From: Limosilactobacillus rudii
GTDB lineage: Bacteria; Bacillota; Bacilli; Lactobacillales; Lactobacillaceae
Direction of reading: 5' to 3'
Length of the DNA stretch: 64,000 nucleotides
NCBI RefSeq assembly: GCF_014145455.1
Contig: NZ_JACIVB010000063.1
Coordinates: forward strand, 62,001-126,000
The position numbers and the translations under genes were made by a program. Under the pieces are notes generated by a model that was not told the origin of the DNA, did no database searches, and was given only the letters and a program-made list of their open reading frames with translations. This document shows positions 48,014 through 56,679 of this stretch, piece by piece (position 1 is the first letter of the stretch; each line of letters starts with the position of its first letter).

Positions 48014-48766
48014 TTAGTTTACTTCATTATCACCAGATTGAGTTACTAATTTTAGAACATTCGTTGCCGATGTATTCTCAGTAAGCGTCTGACTTCCTTT
48101 ATCTTCACCATTAAGTTCATTGTCGCCATCATCAGTTTGAAGCTCGTATCCATCGACAGTCGTATTAGTAACAGTATTGTCCCCACTATCATTCTTGACA
48201 GTATAGTGACCGTAAACTGTTAGCTGTTGACCTTCAAAATCCCCTGATTGAATGCTAGTCTGGCCATTATTTAACGTTACCCCCTGATAGTCGACATCTC
48301 CTGAATCTACCTTAACATGAGCATTCTCAAGGTTGATATCTTTAACTGTTAAATCACCGCTATCCAAATGAATTTGCCCTGCTAACGGTTGATCATGAGG
48401 AACTGTAATAACAATTAAATCTTGGTCTCGGTAGCTATTAAGGTTGAGAGCATATAAAGCTCCACCGGTCTGGCGAAGAGAAGCAACCTGATTATGAACC
48501 GTAGCTGCAGGCACATGCCCACCTACTCCATAGTAAGCAACCTGATACTTTTTTCCTTCACGAATAACTACATTTGCTGTTGAAGCTGAAATATCAACAC
48601 GTTCAAAACTTTTATTAGTACTTAAATGATAAACGTGGTTATGAACAATTCTAGGCCGACTACCATCAAAATATACTGTTTTATTTCCACCGTTAAAGAA
48701 GCCAATCCCGAGGATGATCAAACCAACTACTAATACTACTCCGCCTATTTTAAATACATTCTTCAT
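48014..48766 (-). CDS. DUF4097-type beta-repeat envelope protein
   Basis: A 250-residue protein with one N-terminal membrane segment (about residues 6-24) and an extracytoplasmic beta-rich domain. The C-terminal half repeats a short turn: LDSGDLTV, VDSGDVDY, IQSGDFEG, NDSGDNTV, DDGDNEL and TQSGDNEV, about every 18-22 residues, as in DUF4097 beta-solenoids. It is the last gene of a PadR-DUF1700-DUF4097 operon and overlaps the DUF1700 gene by four bases (ATGA). Such cassettes respond to envelope stress in relatives; the exact role is unknown. Confidence 0.8.
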   Translation of the reverse strand: MKNVFKIGGVVLVVGLIILGIGFFNGGNKTVYFDGSRPRIVHNHVYHLSTNKSFERVDISASTANVVIREGKKYQVAYYGVGGHVPAATVHNQVASLRQTGGALYALNLNSYRDQDLIVITVPHDQPLAGQIHLDSGDLTVKDINLENAHVKVDSGDVDYQGVTLNNGQTSIQSGDFEGQQLTVYGHYTVKNDSGDNTVTNTTVDGYELQTDDGDNELNGEDKGSQTLTENTSATNVLKLVTQSGDNEVN

Positions 48767-49383
48767 TTAGCTTCCCTCCTTGCTTGAATCCTGTTATACA
48801 AGAATTTCGCAAAGTTAGCGATTCCTTGAGCAATCAACCGAATCAACCAGTATGATAATGGCACACAGATAAGGAATAAACCAATTAGTGTTAAACCTAT
48901 CCCAAGATAAAATAAGCCACTAAAAGGTTCAACAATAAGTAATGTGACTCCGGCATATAACGCAACTACTGCAATAACTGCAATACTGCCGATCATTGCA
49001 ATTATTCCAATAATCAACCCCAAAGCAGCAGCACCAATACCAATTAATACTGCCAATACAGCAATACCCAAACCAAGAGTAATTGGCGAAGTGATAATTG
49101 CTACTAACACCCACCAAAAAACACGCCAACTTGATTTAGCGGATGCCGGTCCCTTCTTGGCTGCTTTGTCATTCACCTTAATTGAATAATCAGCCAAGAT
49201 CTTATGACCCAATTGCCGCGGCGTTCCCAATTTTTCTTCAATTGCTTTCCGCGTATTAAGTCCTGCATCCGCAATATACTCGTCATAAAATTCTAAAGCA
49301 TCATCTCGGTCTTTAGCCGCTAATGGACTTAAATACGCTGCTAGGTCATTAATATACTTTTGCGGTTCAGTCATCTTTACCAT
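48763..49383 (-). CDS. DUF1700 (HAAS domain) membrane protein
   Basis: A 206-residue protein. Residues 1-75 form a cytoplasmic helical domain with the family stretch FYDEYIADAG and KLGTPRQLGHKILADY. Four hydrophobic segments follow (about 88-200), and a basic tail ends it. This is the HAAS/DUF1700 arrangement, which usually pairs with a PadR regulator and a DUF4097 protein. It overlaps the PadR gene by 17 bases and the DUF4097 gene by four. Confidence 0.85.
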   Translation of the reverse strand: MVKMTEPQKYINDLAAYLSPLAAKDRDDALEFYDEYIADAGLNTRKAIEEKLGTPRQLGHKILADYSIKVNDKAAKKGPASAKSSWRVFWWVLVAIITSPITLGLGIAVLAVLIGIGAAALGLIIGIIAMIGSIAVIAVVALYAGVTLLIVEPFSGLFYLGIGLTLIGLFLICVPLSYWLIRLIAQGIANFAKFLYNRIQARREAK

Positions 49384-49699
49384 CCCCCTTACGTTTTACA
49401 TAAAAGATTCCATCTAAACTTTCTTTATAATCATGCCAAAGCTTTCGAATACGTTGTAAATGCTTTTTACCAGCCGCAGTTATTTGATAATAACGTCGAT
49501 TTCGCCCCTGATAAGGCTGATCATAAGTTGTTAAATACCCCTCTTTTTTTAACCGCCGTAAAACTGGGTACATGGTCGATTCTGAAATCGTAATTGCTGA
49601 TTGCATCCGCTGGGTCAATGCATAACCATAATAATCATCACGTTCAAGAATTGCTAAAACCATTCCATCCAGCAAATCTGCTGTTATTTGAATTTTCAT
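49367..49699 (-). CDS. PadR family transcriptional regulator
   Basis: A 110-residue winged-helix repressor. It has DGMVLAILERDDYYGYALTQRMQ near the start (family signature YGYALTQ), the recognition helix ESTMYPVLRRLKKEGYL (about 39-55) and the wing QGRNRRYYQITAAGK. It is first of three genes and its likely operator lies in front of it. The signal it senses is unknown. Confidence 0.9.
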   Translation of the reverse strand: MKIQITADLLDGMVLAILERDDYYGYALTQRMQSAITISESTMYPVLRRLKKEGYLTTYDQPYQGRNRRYYQITAAGKKHLQRIRKLWHDYKESLDGIFYVKRKGDGKDD

Positions 49700-49723
49700 T
49701 ATTCCCCTCCTTTTGTTCTCACT

Positions 49724-49744
49724 ATATTATACGTCATATAATAT
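49724..49744. promoter_or_regulatory. Palindrome upstream of the PadR gene (likely operator)
   Basis: ATATTATA and TATAATAT form perfect 8-base arms around CGTCA, 25 bases before the PadR start and overlapping the probable promoter. This suggests autoregulation. Confidence 0.6.
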
Positions 49745-49897
49745 CACTAATAAATATAGTATACAATACGGACTAAAGATTTAATTTTTTTATAAATTAG
49801 CGAAAAAAGAATTATTAATCATAATTAATTAAAATTTCCTTGATAGACTCTTATTACAAGGTAATTGTCCCAATAAAAAGATAAAAGGAGAGAATAT

Positions 49898-50281
49898 ATG
49901 TTAAAAGAATTTAAGGCATTTATTGCACGAGGAAACGTAATTGATATGGCAGTGGGGATCATCGTTGGTGCAGCCTTTACATCAATTGTTAAGTCCCTAG
50001 TTAACAACATTATCAATCCGCTTATTGGTATTTTTGTTGGCCGAATTGATCTTTCGAATTTAGTCTGGACAGTCGGCGATGCTCAATTTAGATATGGAAG
50101 TTTCTTAAATGCAGTAATCAACTTCTTAATTATCTCCTTTGTTGTCTTTATAATGGTAAAAGCAATCAATCGTTTCCGTAAAAAAGAAGATAATGAAGAT
50201 AATAAAGAGGTCAAAACAAGCGAAGAAGTACAATACCTTAAGGAGATTGTGACACTACTAAAAGAAAAAAATAAGAAATAG
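49898..50281 (+). CDS. mscL: Large-conductance mechanosensitive channel MscL
   Basis: MscL opens under membrane tension to release solutes after hypo-osmotic shock. The 127-residue protein has the N-terminal helix [20 protein letters not shown], the pore-lining first membrane segment ([20 protein letters not shown], residues 18-37), a short loop, a second membrane segment (about 70-90) and a charged C-terminal helix. AAAGGAGA precedes the ATG. Confidence 0.97.
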   Translation: MLKEFKAFIARGNVIDMAVGIIVGAAFTSIVKSLVNNIINPLIGIFVGRIDLSNLVWTVGDAQFRYGSFLNAVINFLIISFVVFIMVKAINRFRKKEDNEDNKEVKTSEEVQYLKEIVTLLKEKNKK

Positions 50282-50319
50282 CTATTCTCCTCCCAACGGT
50301 GTTGAAACAATAGCTATTT
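50276..50319 (+). terminator. Terminator after mscL
   Basis: AAATAGCTATT and AATAGCTATTT pair perfectly, followed by CTTTATTT. The stem overlaps the mscL stop codon. Confidence 0.7.
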
Positions 50320-50418
50320 CTTTATTTATATACTTATTTAAATTTTTATATCATATTATTAGCATTAATCTTATATCCTTGGTACTATCATGGTAGGGCA
50401 ACAAAAGAGGTGATGATA

Positions 50419-50646
50419 ATGTTTAAAAAGAAAGTTCGTCCTATGAATAACAGTGAAAAGGAAATTAGCGCATATCGAAAAGGGTACAATCGGGCCGTTA
50501 AAGATTATAAGGCGCTAGAGCCGTTTCGTAAGTATCCGCAACGGATTATTAATGTTACTAATAGGTTTATCAGAGGTAAGATGCATGCGCTTCAGGACTA
50601 TGTTGATGGCTATGAAGATGCAAAGCAACAGCTTTCTAAAAACTAA
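50419..50646 (+). CDS. Small basic protein of unknown function
   Basis: I do not recognise this 75-residue protein. It is rich in Lys, Arg and Tyr, has no membrane segment, and is probably helical; AYRKGYNRAVKDYKAL and YVDGYEDAKQQL look like two related GY-containing motifs. The ATG at 50419 is chosen because AGAGG lies eight bases upstream; the GTG at 50410 would overlap it. It stands alone between mscL and the 95-residue membrane protein. Confidence 0.65.
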   Translation: MFKKKVRPMNNSEKEISAYRKGYNRAVKDYKALEPFRKYPQRIINVTNRFIRGKMHALQDYVDGYEDAKQQLSKN

Positions 50647-50882
50647 ATGTTATTAACTGGTCTTCTTCTCTCTTAATTATTGTTTTGCAATTTCGATTAA
50701 ATTCACCTGCAAACCGCATATTATCAGCGCAAGCATATCGAATAGGTATTATTTTCCGTATTCGAACGGTTACAGTCACTGTTACTTAATCAAACACAGT
50801 AAGTAATTTTTCACAGTCAATGTAATTGAGGTTGATGGTTTTTACCCATCAATTCCATGCGGGCCCTAAGGAGGGATGTCTT
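50647..50882 (+). other. Intergenic leader of the 95-residue membrane protein
   Basis: About 236 bases without a supported ORF. It can fold into TCGAATA/TATTCGA (about 50737-50765), TTACTT/AAGTAA, and TTGATGG/CCATCAA (about 50833-50851) before a very strong AAGGAGGG. I cannot assign it to a known leader class. Confidence 0.35.
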
Positions 50883-51170
50883 ATGTTGTTCAATGTTATT
50901 TTTTGGATCTTAGCTATTTGGTTTGTTATCAACGTTATTTGGATGTGGTTCCAACTTAACAATCAAATACTACAAAAGACTTTCGCTTGGATCAACGTTT
51001 GTGCAATTGTTATTGGTTTTTGGGTTTACTATGGTGTATCACACGATGCAAGCGCAATCAATGGTTGGTTTATCGCTATGAACTGGGTAAATATTGCAAT
51101 TGCAGCTATCCAATTCTACTTCGGCTACCGAACTAATGAAGATAGCACAACACACCACTCAACTAACTAA
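50883..51170 (+). CDS. Small predicted membrane protein (unknown function)
   Basis: An unrecognised 95-residue protein with three likely membrane segments (about 5-22, 32-50 and 58-79), rich in Trp, Ile and Asn, and a short polar tail ending THHSTN. AAGGAGGG before the ATG at 50883 predicts strong translation; a longer frame to 50826 would pass through this site. It faces the DUF5692 gene, which is similarly rich in Trp, so a functional link is conceivable but unproven. Confidence 0.7.
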   Translation: MLFNVIFWILAIWFVINVIWMWFQLNNQILQKTFAWINVCAIVIGFWVYYGVSHDASAINGWFIAMNWVNIAIAAIQFYFGYRTNEDSTTHHSTN

Positions 51171-51219
51171 TCAAGCAGACTTTTGAAGAAACCCGGTACA
51201 AAACGTACCACGGATTAAC

Positions 51220-51330
51220 GTAACAATAATACATTGAGGAGAAAACCTAATTCATCAAATTTTGGTTTCCCCACCTCTATAAAGATCATTAGGTTCAGAG
51301 TATTTTTATATTCTGGGCCTTTTGCGTTTT
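51220..51330 (+). other. Structured 3' region with competing hairpins and a terminator
   Basis: Three helices are possible on the plus strand. GAGG..AAACC can pair with GGTTT..CCTC (51234-51277). AACCTAAT (51244-51251) is fully complementary to ATTAGGTT (51288-51295). AGGTTCAGAGTAT (51291-51303) pairs with ATATTCTGGGCCT (51308-51320) over 13 positions before TTTTGCGTTTT. The second helix excludes the first and the third. The third is a plain terminator for the 95-residue gene; the rest may be chance or a switch. Confidence 0.5.
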
Positions 51331-51445
51331 AAACCACAAAATATTAAGAAAAAATGACCAAAATTGGCAATTAGTCAACTTTAGTCATTTAATTTATCTT
51401 TAATTATCCAAAGCAATGTTTAAACCGCTATCATTTTATGTTATC

Positions 51446-52489
51446 TCACTTTTGAGCTCGTACCATTGCCTCTTCATAATCCTTAGTACCAATAAATACT
51501 TCATGAGTGTATGGATTAATGTCCATTGCCTTAGCCCGTTTCCAAATGATTGCAAAAACAACAACATTAATTGCTAATGATAACACTGCAATAATTCCCA
51601 TCATATGTGGATCAGCGCTTCCTGGATGAACAGATGGATTCATAACTCCATTTTTATATAAAACCGGTAGTACAGCAAACTTACTACTATCTTGAAATTC
51701 TGGAATTACTTGCGCAAACATACACCAAATTGCTAAAGTATTTGCCCGATTTTGAATCCAACCACCCATATTCCAAAAAGCTGCTGCAAATGTAGGTGCA
51801 AGTAGTAATGCTACTCCGCAATACCAAGAATGTGTCGGTAGATTATTATAGGTATACTCAAAGTTCCAAACATCATATGCAAGGATAAAAAGCCAAGTCA
51901 TATCTGGCCATAACATATCTTCTTCATTTTTGGAAGAATAAATACCCCACCAGCCAGTCATACAAAATACATTGATAATACCCGCAATTCCATTCAGAAC
52001 ATTCCACCAACCACCATAAAGCCATACGCCCTCAGACGAAAGCCACCATTGACTCCCCGTTGTTTGCAGAGCATTCATTCCACGAATTGCTGATTCAAAA
52101 TCACTTCCTACCGCAATAAAAATATTAATTGCGACAATAACAAATGGAAAACACTTAAACCAATAAGCTTTACCAAGATGGCCCCAGTGATATTTTAAGA
52201 TCATAAAACCAATACAACCAAAAGTTGCTGCATACAGCTTAGCATAGTGAAACCAACTGTTCATATGAACGTAAGTCTGATTATGGAGCGCCCATGATTG
52301 ACCTTGACCTGCACAAATATAAATAACAGCAAAATAAATCGTTAAAACTACTGGCAAAACAACAAAGAAAAAAAGTCCCCCAATTTTGCTTCGCCGGGCA
52401 ATTTCGTTTGCAATAATCAGACAAATAAATACCATTATCCAGCCAAGTAATTGCCACCCCGCTTGGTTACCGTAAACCTGGAATAACAT
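51446..52489 (-). CDS. DUF5692-type polytopic membrane protein
   Basis: A 347-residue membrane protein of unknown function, which I match to DUF5692 from memory. It has about nine hydrophobic segments and is unusually rich in tryptophan (GSQWWLSSEGVWLYGGWWNVL near residue 150, WNFEYTYNN, WYCGVALL). A short charged tail (about 322-347) ends it. Its promoter side faces rplL across about 200 bases. It is transcribed alone. Substrate and role cannot be told from the sequence. Confidence 0.7.
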   Translation of the reverse strand: MLFQVYGNQAGWQLLGWIMVFICLIIANEIARRSKIGGLFFFVVLPVVLTIYFAVIYICAGQGQSWALHNQTYVHMNSWFHYAKLYAATFGCIGFMILKYHWGHLGKAYWFKCFPFVIVAINIFIAVGSDFESAIRGMNALQTTGSQWWLSSEGVWLYGGWWNVLNGIAGIINVFCMTGWWGIYSSKNEEDMLWPDMTWLFILAYDVWNFEYTYNNLPTHSWYCGVALLLAPTFAAAFWNMGGWIQNRANTLAIWCMFAQVIPEFQDSSKFAVLPVLYKNGVMNPSVHPGSADPHMMGIIAVLSLAINVVVFAIIWKRAKAMDINPYTHEVFIGTKDYEEAMVRAQK

Positions 52490-52635
52490 AATATCTCCTC
52501 CCCTAAAAATATTAAGAAACCACTTACATTGCTTTCAACAATTATTCTACTAAGTGCTTTAAAAAGATAATAGGCTTATTATTGGGTGTTTGTCTTATAT
52601 TAAGATAAAAAACAAATAAAATAGTAGTTTAAAAT

Positions 52636-52668
52636 AAAAAATAGGCTGAGTAATTAAACTCAACCTAT
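52636..52668 (-). terminator. Terminator after rplL
   Basis: On the minus strand ATAGGTTGAGT and ACTCAGCCTAT pair over 11 positions with one wobble, followed by TTTTTTATTTT. Confidence 0.85.
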
Positions 52669-52691
52669 CCTTATCACTTAATGAAATAAGA

Positions 52692-53057
52692 CTACTTAAG
52701 GGTAACAGTAGCACCAGCGGCTTCAAGCTTTTCCTTGATGTCGTTAGCTTCGTCTTCCTTAACGTCTTCCTTGATAGCTGATGGAGCACCATCAACAAGG
52801 TCCTTAGCGTCTTTAAGGCCAAGACCAGTGATGTCCTTAACAGCCTTAATAACCTTAACCTTAGCTGAACCTGGTTCAGTTAATTCAACAGTGAAGCTGT
52901 CCTTAGCAGCAGCGTCACCGCCAGCAGCACCTGCAACTGCAACTGGAGCAGCAGCAGAAACGTCAAATTCTTCTTCGATAGCCTTAACCAAGTCGTTAAG
53001 GTCAGAGATTGATGCTTCCTTTAATGAAGCAATGATAGCATCCTTATCAAAAGCCAT
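52692..53057 (-). CDS. rplL: 50S ribosomal protein L7/L12
   Basis: L7/L12 forms the flexible stalk that recruits translation GTPases. The 121-residue protein has the N-terminal dimerisation domain, the Ala-rich hinge ([15 protein letters not shown], about 34-48) and the C-terminal domain with [25 protein letters not shown] lies before the ATG at 53057. It follows rplJ as usual. Confidence 0.98.
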   Translation of the reverse strand: MAFDKDAIIASLKEASISDLNDLVKAIEEEFDVSAAAPVAVAGAAGGDAAAKDSFTVELTEPGSAKVKVIKAVKDITGLGLKDAKDLVDGAPSAIKEDVKEDEANDIKEKLEAAGATVTLK

Positions 53058-53119
53058 GTTTATTTCCTCCAATATTTAGGTAATTAATTTTAATTTTATA
53101 TTGTATCGATATACGACAA

Positions 53120-53620
53120 TTATGCGGCTTCGTCTTCCTTGTCGGCAATAGCCTTGACTGCACGTGCAATCTTCCGCATTGGGTCTTGTAATGCAGATGC
53201 AAGCATGGACAATAGGTCTTCGCGACCTGGCATAGTTGCGTATTCGTTGATTTCGTCAAGAGTCTTAATGCTCTTTTCGATGAAACCACCCTTGATTTCA
53301 AGAGCATCGTGATCATCAGCGAACTTCTTCAAGATCTTAGCTGGAGCAATTGGGTCTTCGTCAGAGAAGGCAACGGCAGTTGGACCAACAAAAGTATCAC
53401 GAAGTCCTTCATAATCAGTACCTTCAACGGCACGATCAAGAATCTTGTTCTTGATAACTGACATCTTAACACCGGCGTCCCGAAGTTGCTTACGTAAGTC
53501 AGTAACTTCAGCAACGGTTAAACCACGGTAGTCAACAACGATAGCAGATTGGGCTGCATTAAGCATATCAACTGTTTGCTTAACGATCTCAGCCTTCTTA
53601 GCAATAGCTGCTTCACTCAT
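53120..53620 (-). CDS. rplJ: 50S ribosomal protein L10
   Basis: L10 anchors the L7/L12 dimers on the ribosome and represses its own operon by binding the leader. The 166-residue protein shows [21 protein letters not shown] (in parts: DYRGLTV, about 30-36) and KNKILDRA, with the C-terminal helix that carries L7/L12. It is preceded by an L10-type leader and followed by rplL. Here it is not next to rplKA, which lie 6.5 kb upstream. Confidence 0.97.
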   Translation of the reverse strand: MSEAAIAKKAEIVKQTVDMLNAAQSAIVVDYRGLTVAEVTDLRKQLRDAGVKMSVIKNKILDRAVEGTDYEGLRDTFVGPTAVAFSDEDPIAPAKILKKFADDHDALEIKGGFIEKSIKTLDEINEYATMPGREDLLSMLASALQDPMRKIARAVKAIADKEDEAA

Positions 53621-53647
53621 GAATTTTCACCTCCTGCAATGTATTTT

Positions 53648-53775
53648 TGATCGGATTTATAAAAAATCCCTATGACCGCAGACATAGAGAAGGAACTTTC
53701 ATTTCTTCCTCGGCAGGCATTATAATTAAGGCTTTCGCCACCTGAGTCTTAGGCAGAGTCATATTTAATCAACTT
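53648..53775 (-). ncRNA. Ribosomal protein L10 leader RNA
   Basis: The minus-strand leader before rplJ has the hallmarks of the Bacillota L10 leader: CAGGTGGCGAAAGCCT, then GCCTGCCGAGGAAGAAATGAAAG in part (GCCGAGGAAG), and a final TCTCTATG..CATAGGGA stem followed by TTTTTT (53661-53690), which is an attenuator. Binding of L10 or L10-L12 would lower rplJL expression. Ends are approximate. Confidence 0.85.
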
Positions 53776-53823
53776 TTATAGTTTAACATACTATCAAAAG
53801 TTCTGTAAAGAAATTTTTATGAT

Positions 53824-54936
53824 TTATTTTTGTTCGAACCACTTGGCGATTGCATCAAGGATTCGCTTGCTTGCACGCCCATCACCATACGGATTCTTTG
53901 CCTCACTCATCTTTTGATACTCATCTTCACTATCCAGCAACGTTGATAGCTCCTCCACAACATTCTCATACTGATTACCAATTAGTTTAAGCGTACCCGC
54001 ACTTACTCCTTCAGGTCGCTCAGTAGTATCACGTAATACCAGGACGGGTTTATGCAAAGCAGGGGCTTCTTCTTGAACGCCACCAGAATCGCTCATCACT
54101 AGTAACGCCTTACTCATCAGGTTATGAAAATCAACAACATTTAATGGTGCAATCAAATGAAAATGGTTATCGCCACCTAAAATCTTTTTAGCAACCATTT
54201 GGACTTTAGGATTAAGATGAACTGGATAAATAACATCAATGTTTTCTCGTTCATCTACCACTTTTTTGATTGCTTTAAAGGTTTCTTCCATTGGCTGGCC
54301 CCAGTTTTCCCGCCGATGCATCGTTAGCAAGATTATCTTATGCTCTGAATCAATTTCATCTAGTACACTATGCTGGTAATCTTGGTTAATTGTGTAATGT
54401 AACGCATCAATTGCCGTATTTCCTGTAATAACTACCCCTTGTTGATGGTTTCCTAATGCTAGATTATGCGCACTTGTCTTTGTCGGTGCAAAGTATAGGT
54501 CTGCTAAGTCATCAATCATTTGCCGGTTCATTTCTTCTGGATATGGTGAATACTTATTCCAGGTCCGTAGTCCAGCTTCAACGTGTCCAATCGCAACCTG
54601 ATTATAAAACGCCGTTAGAGCTGCTGCATAGGCTGAACTAGTATCTCCATGTACTAACATAATATCAGGATGCTCTTTTTGAATAATTGGTTCTAATTTG
54701 GTCATCGTTGTAACCGTAATTCCTGTCAATGTTTGCCCCGGCTTCATTATCTTCAAATCATAATCCGGCTTTACCGCAAAAACATCTAGAACCTGTTGAA
54801 GCATCTCCGCATGTTGTCCCGTTGAAACGACAACCGATGTAAAACGATCATCATCAGCTAATGCTTTAACAACCGGTCCCATCTTAATTCCCTCCGGCCG
54901 AGTACCAAATACAGACATTACTTTAATTTTCTTCAT
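53824..54936 (-). CDS. wecB: UDP-N-acetylglucosamine 2-epimerase (non-hydrolysing)
   Basis: The enzyme (MnaA/WecB type) makes UDP-ManNAc, a precursor of teichoic-acid linkage units and capsules. The 370-residue GT-B-fold protein has SVFGTRPEGIKMGPVV (residues 6-21), LVHGDTSSAYAAAL (about 95), HVEAGLRTW, HRRENWGQP and the UDP-binding SDSGGVQEEAPAL (about 288). It is the last gene of a putative polysaccharide locus; GGGGAAG precedes its ATG. Confidence 0.95.
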   Translation of the reverse strand: MKKIKVMSVFGTRPEGIKMGPVVKALADDDRFTSVVVSTGQHAEMLQQVLDVFAVKPDYDLKIMKPGQTLTGITVTTMTKLEPIIQKEHPDIMLVHGDTSSAYAAALTAFYNQVAIGHVEAGLRTWNKYSPYPEEMNRQMIDDLADLYFAPTKTSAHNLALGNHQQGVVITGNTAIDALHYTINQDYQHSVLDEIDSEHKIILLTMHRRENWGQPMEETFKAIKKVVDERENIDVIYPVHLNPKVQMVAKKILGGDNHFHLIAPLNVVDFHNLMSKALLVMSDSGGVQEEAPALHKPVLVLRDTTERPEGVSAGTLKLIGNQYENVVEELSTLLDSEDEYQKMSEAKNPYGDGRASKRILDAIAKWFEQK

Positions 54937-54954
54937 TTTATCTTCCCCAATTAC

Positions 54955-55032
54955 TTATAACATTCCAGAAAGTTGTCTAACCTTCCTAATTTCTTCTAGC
55001 ATGGCATTCCTGATTTTTTGCTTTTCTTTCAT
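54955..55032 (-). CDS. Candidate 25-residue peptide between the GT2 and epimerase genes
   Basis: The ATG overlaps the GT2 stop codon (TAATG) and the frame is open for 25 codons: a basic, probably helical peptide (starts MKEKQKIRNAMLEEIRK) ending 18 bases before the wecB start. It fills the gap almost entirely. It could instead merely help couple translation of wecB to the GT2 gene. There is no separate strong ribosome-binding site. Confidence 0.3.
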   Translation of the reverse strand: MKEKQKIRNAMLEEIRKVRQLSGML

Positions 55033-56333
55033 TAGCTTACTTTCTTGCCATGCTCAGTTTTAATCCACGAATTTTCATGAAAACACCACCGCCAAAAAGC
55101 AATTATAATACTAAAGAATAAGATGATATACATATATGAAATACCAACTGGTAATATCAGTGATTGGCATAGCCGTAATCGCGGTTCGTTAAAATGCTTC
55201 AAATCATGATGATAGAACAAGCCAAATACTATTCCCCAGAAAAGTGAAAAAACTACTAATCCAATGACAACTATCATTAACATTAATAATGGCATTCCCT
55301 TGTAAAGATACTGCCAATTAATTAACGTAACAGCTGTTAAGATAATAATTGCCAAATCAGCTAATAGGTTTAGCCACGGTTGCACAAGAAAATAATATAT
55401 CCCCAACTTCTGAGTACGACTAAGGACCTTACTCTTTATGATGCGTGGCAAATATTTAAGACAATTAAGGTCACCTTGTACCCACCGACTCCGTTGCCGA
55501 ATAAAGCGTCGTGGTGAAGTCAAGGCCTCTTGGTAAACATATGTATCGGTCATATAATCAACGTGTAAATGTTTGAGCATCATCTTTATCGTTAATTCAT
55601 AATCATCGAGAAGAGCATTTCCCCACGGGTGCAGGCCAATTTTATTAAGAACTGGCTGTAAGCGAAAGAATTGACCATTGCCACTTAAGCCAACCGTCCT
55701 GGTATACATCCGCATAATTTGCGCCATATGGTTGATACTAAAGAATTCAATATCTTGCAATATCTGTAATTCATTCTTAAAACGCGGGTACATCTTAACC
55801 CGCATTTGCGTGATGCTCGTTTGTGGCGATGAAAAATAAGCATTTAACCGTTGAAGCGCATTTTCTGCTAATTGCGCATCAGCATCAACAACCCCAATAA
55901 TTGTTTTATCAAACGGAATACCCCGCGGGATTATTTTCTGATAAATATAATCAAGAGCAAAATTAAGGACATCTCCCTTACCAGTATGAGCATTAGGAAG
56001 ATGCCGCCGTAACAAATGAAGACGCGGATTATTAATCATTTTAATTTGCGCAACGGAATCGTCACTGCTGTCATCGTCAACCACCACTACTTCAAAACTT
56101 TCAAATTGAAGTAATTTGACTAGTGTTCGTTGAATCACCCCTGCCTCATTAAAGCACGGAACAATCACAAAATAATGTAAAGATGAATCAATCTTTGCTG
56201 GCCGTTGATTACCGGCAAAGCGATAAAAATCACGTGGATATGAAATTACGCGGAACAAAAGACTGATTAGGGAATAAAACAAAAAGACAAACAAGGCAAT
56301 GCACCAAATTAAGGTAAAAATTACTGTAAGCAT
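55032..56333 (-). CDS. Processive family 2 glycosyltransferase (polysaccharide synthase)
   Basis: A 433-residue membrane synthase resembling IcaA/PgaC- or hyaluronan-synthase-type GT2 enzymes. One membrane segment precedes the GT-A domain. The catalytic marks are all present: VVVDDDSSDDS (about 85), VVDADAQ (about 147), LDDYELT (about 240) and QRSRWVQGD (about 276; QxxRW of processive enzymes). Four to five membrane segments follow. It is preceded at three bases by a 45-residue membrane protein and followed by wecB, suggesting a synthase-dependent exopolymer of amino-sugars. The polymer is unknown. Confidence 0.88.
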   Translation of the reverse strand: MLTVIFTLIWCIALFVFLFYSLISLLFRVISYPRDFYRFAGNQRPAKIDSSLHYFVIVPCFNEAGVIQRTLVKLLQFESFEVVVVDDDSSDDSVAQIKMINNPRLHLLRRHLPNAHTGKGDVLNFALDYIYQKIIPRGIPFDKTIIGVVDADAQLAENALQRLNAYFSSPQTSITQMRVKMYPRFKNELQILQDIEFFSINHMAQIMRMYTRTVGLSGNGQFFRLQPVLNKIGLHPWGNALLDDYELTIKMMLKHLHVDYMTDTYVYQEALTSPRRFIRQRSRWVQGDLNCLKYLPRIIKSKVLSRTQKLGIYYFLVQPWLNLLADLAIIILTAVTLINWQYLYKGMPLLMLMIVVIGLVVFSLFWGIVFGLFYHHDLKHFNEPRLRLCQSLILPVGISYMYIILFFSIIIAFWRWCFHENSWIKTEHGKKVS

Positions 56334-56336
56334 TAG

Positions 56337-56474
56337 TTATTGCCCTTTACGAATATTTTGATGATATACCAACCAAAAGATAAAACTAATGATGAAAGAT
56401 AAACCAAACATCGTCATTAATGTAATGATAACAGTAGACGCTATCCATGCACTATTAAAATCAATTAACGTCAT
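56337..56474 (-). CDS. 45-residue single-span membrane protein before the GT2 synthase
   Basis: A short frame read as MTLIDFNSAWIASTVI, then LMTMFGLSFIISFIFW, LVYHQNIRKGQ. It has one membrane segment (about residues 11-35) and a basic cytoplasmic-type tail. AAAAGGAAG lies eight bases before the ATG, a good ribosome-binding site. The stop is two bases before the synthase start, so the pair is coupled. By position it resembles the small membrane partners (PgaD/IcaD type) of exopolysaccharide synthases, though it is shorter and I see no homology. Confidence 0.6.
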   Translation of the reverse strand: MTLIDFNSAWIASTVIITLMTMFGLSFIISFIFWLVYHQNIRKGQ

Positions 56475-56574
56475 TATTAAAACTTCCTTTTCCATAGAGT
56501 TTTTAATAATGCTTATCGCTAATCAAAATAAAAGCGTGAAACCCGAATATTTAAAACTTTCAGCAATTACTACA

Positions 56575-56580
56575 ATTATA
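56575..56580 (-). promoter_or_regulatory. Possible -10 box of the polysaccharide locus
   Basis: A perfect TATAAT on the minus strand about 100 bases before the 45-residue gene, with a weak -35 (TGTACT, 16 bases away). It lies just beyond the aminotransferase terminator, so the locus probably has its own transcript. Confidence 0.4.
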
Positions 56581-56611
56581 ATCAAAATTTAATTGAAGTA
56601 CAGGCCCAAAT

Positions 56612-56640
56612 AAAAAAGATCAAGGAATAATTCCTCAATC
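56612..56640 (-). terminator. Terminator after the aminotransferase gene
   Basis: On the minus strand GATTGAGGAA and TTCCTTGATC pair with one wobble around a 3-base loop, followed by TTTTTTA. Confidence 0.85.
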
Positions 56641-56679
56641 TTATTAACCAGGATTTTATTTTAATGGCCGAATTTTATC

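Noticed and set aside
49594-49776. 60-codon plus-strand frame over the PadR gene start
   Set aside because: It is antisense to PadR and its operator, with no ribosome-binding site.
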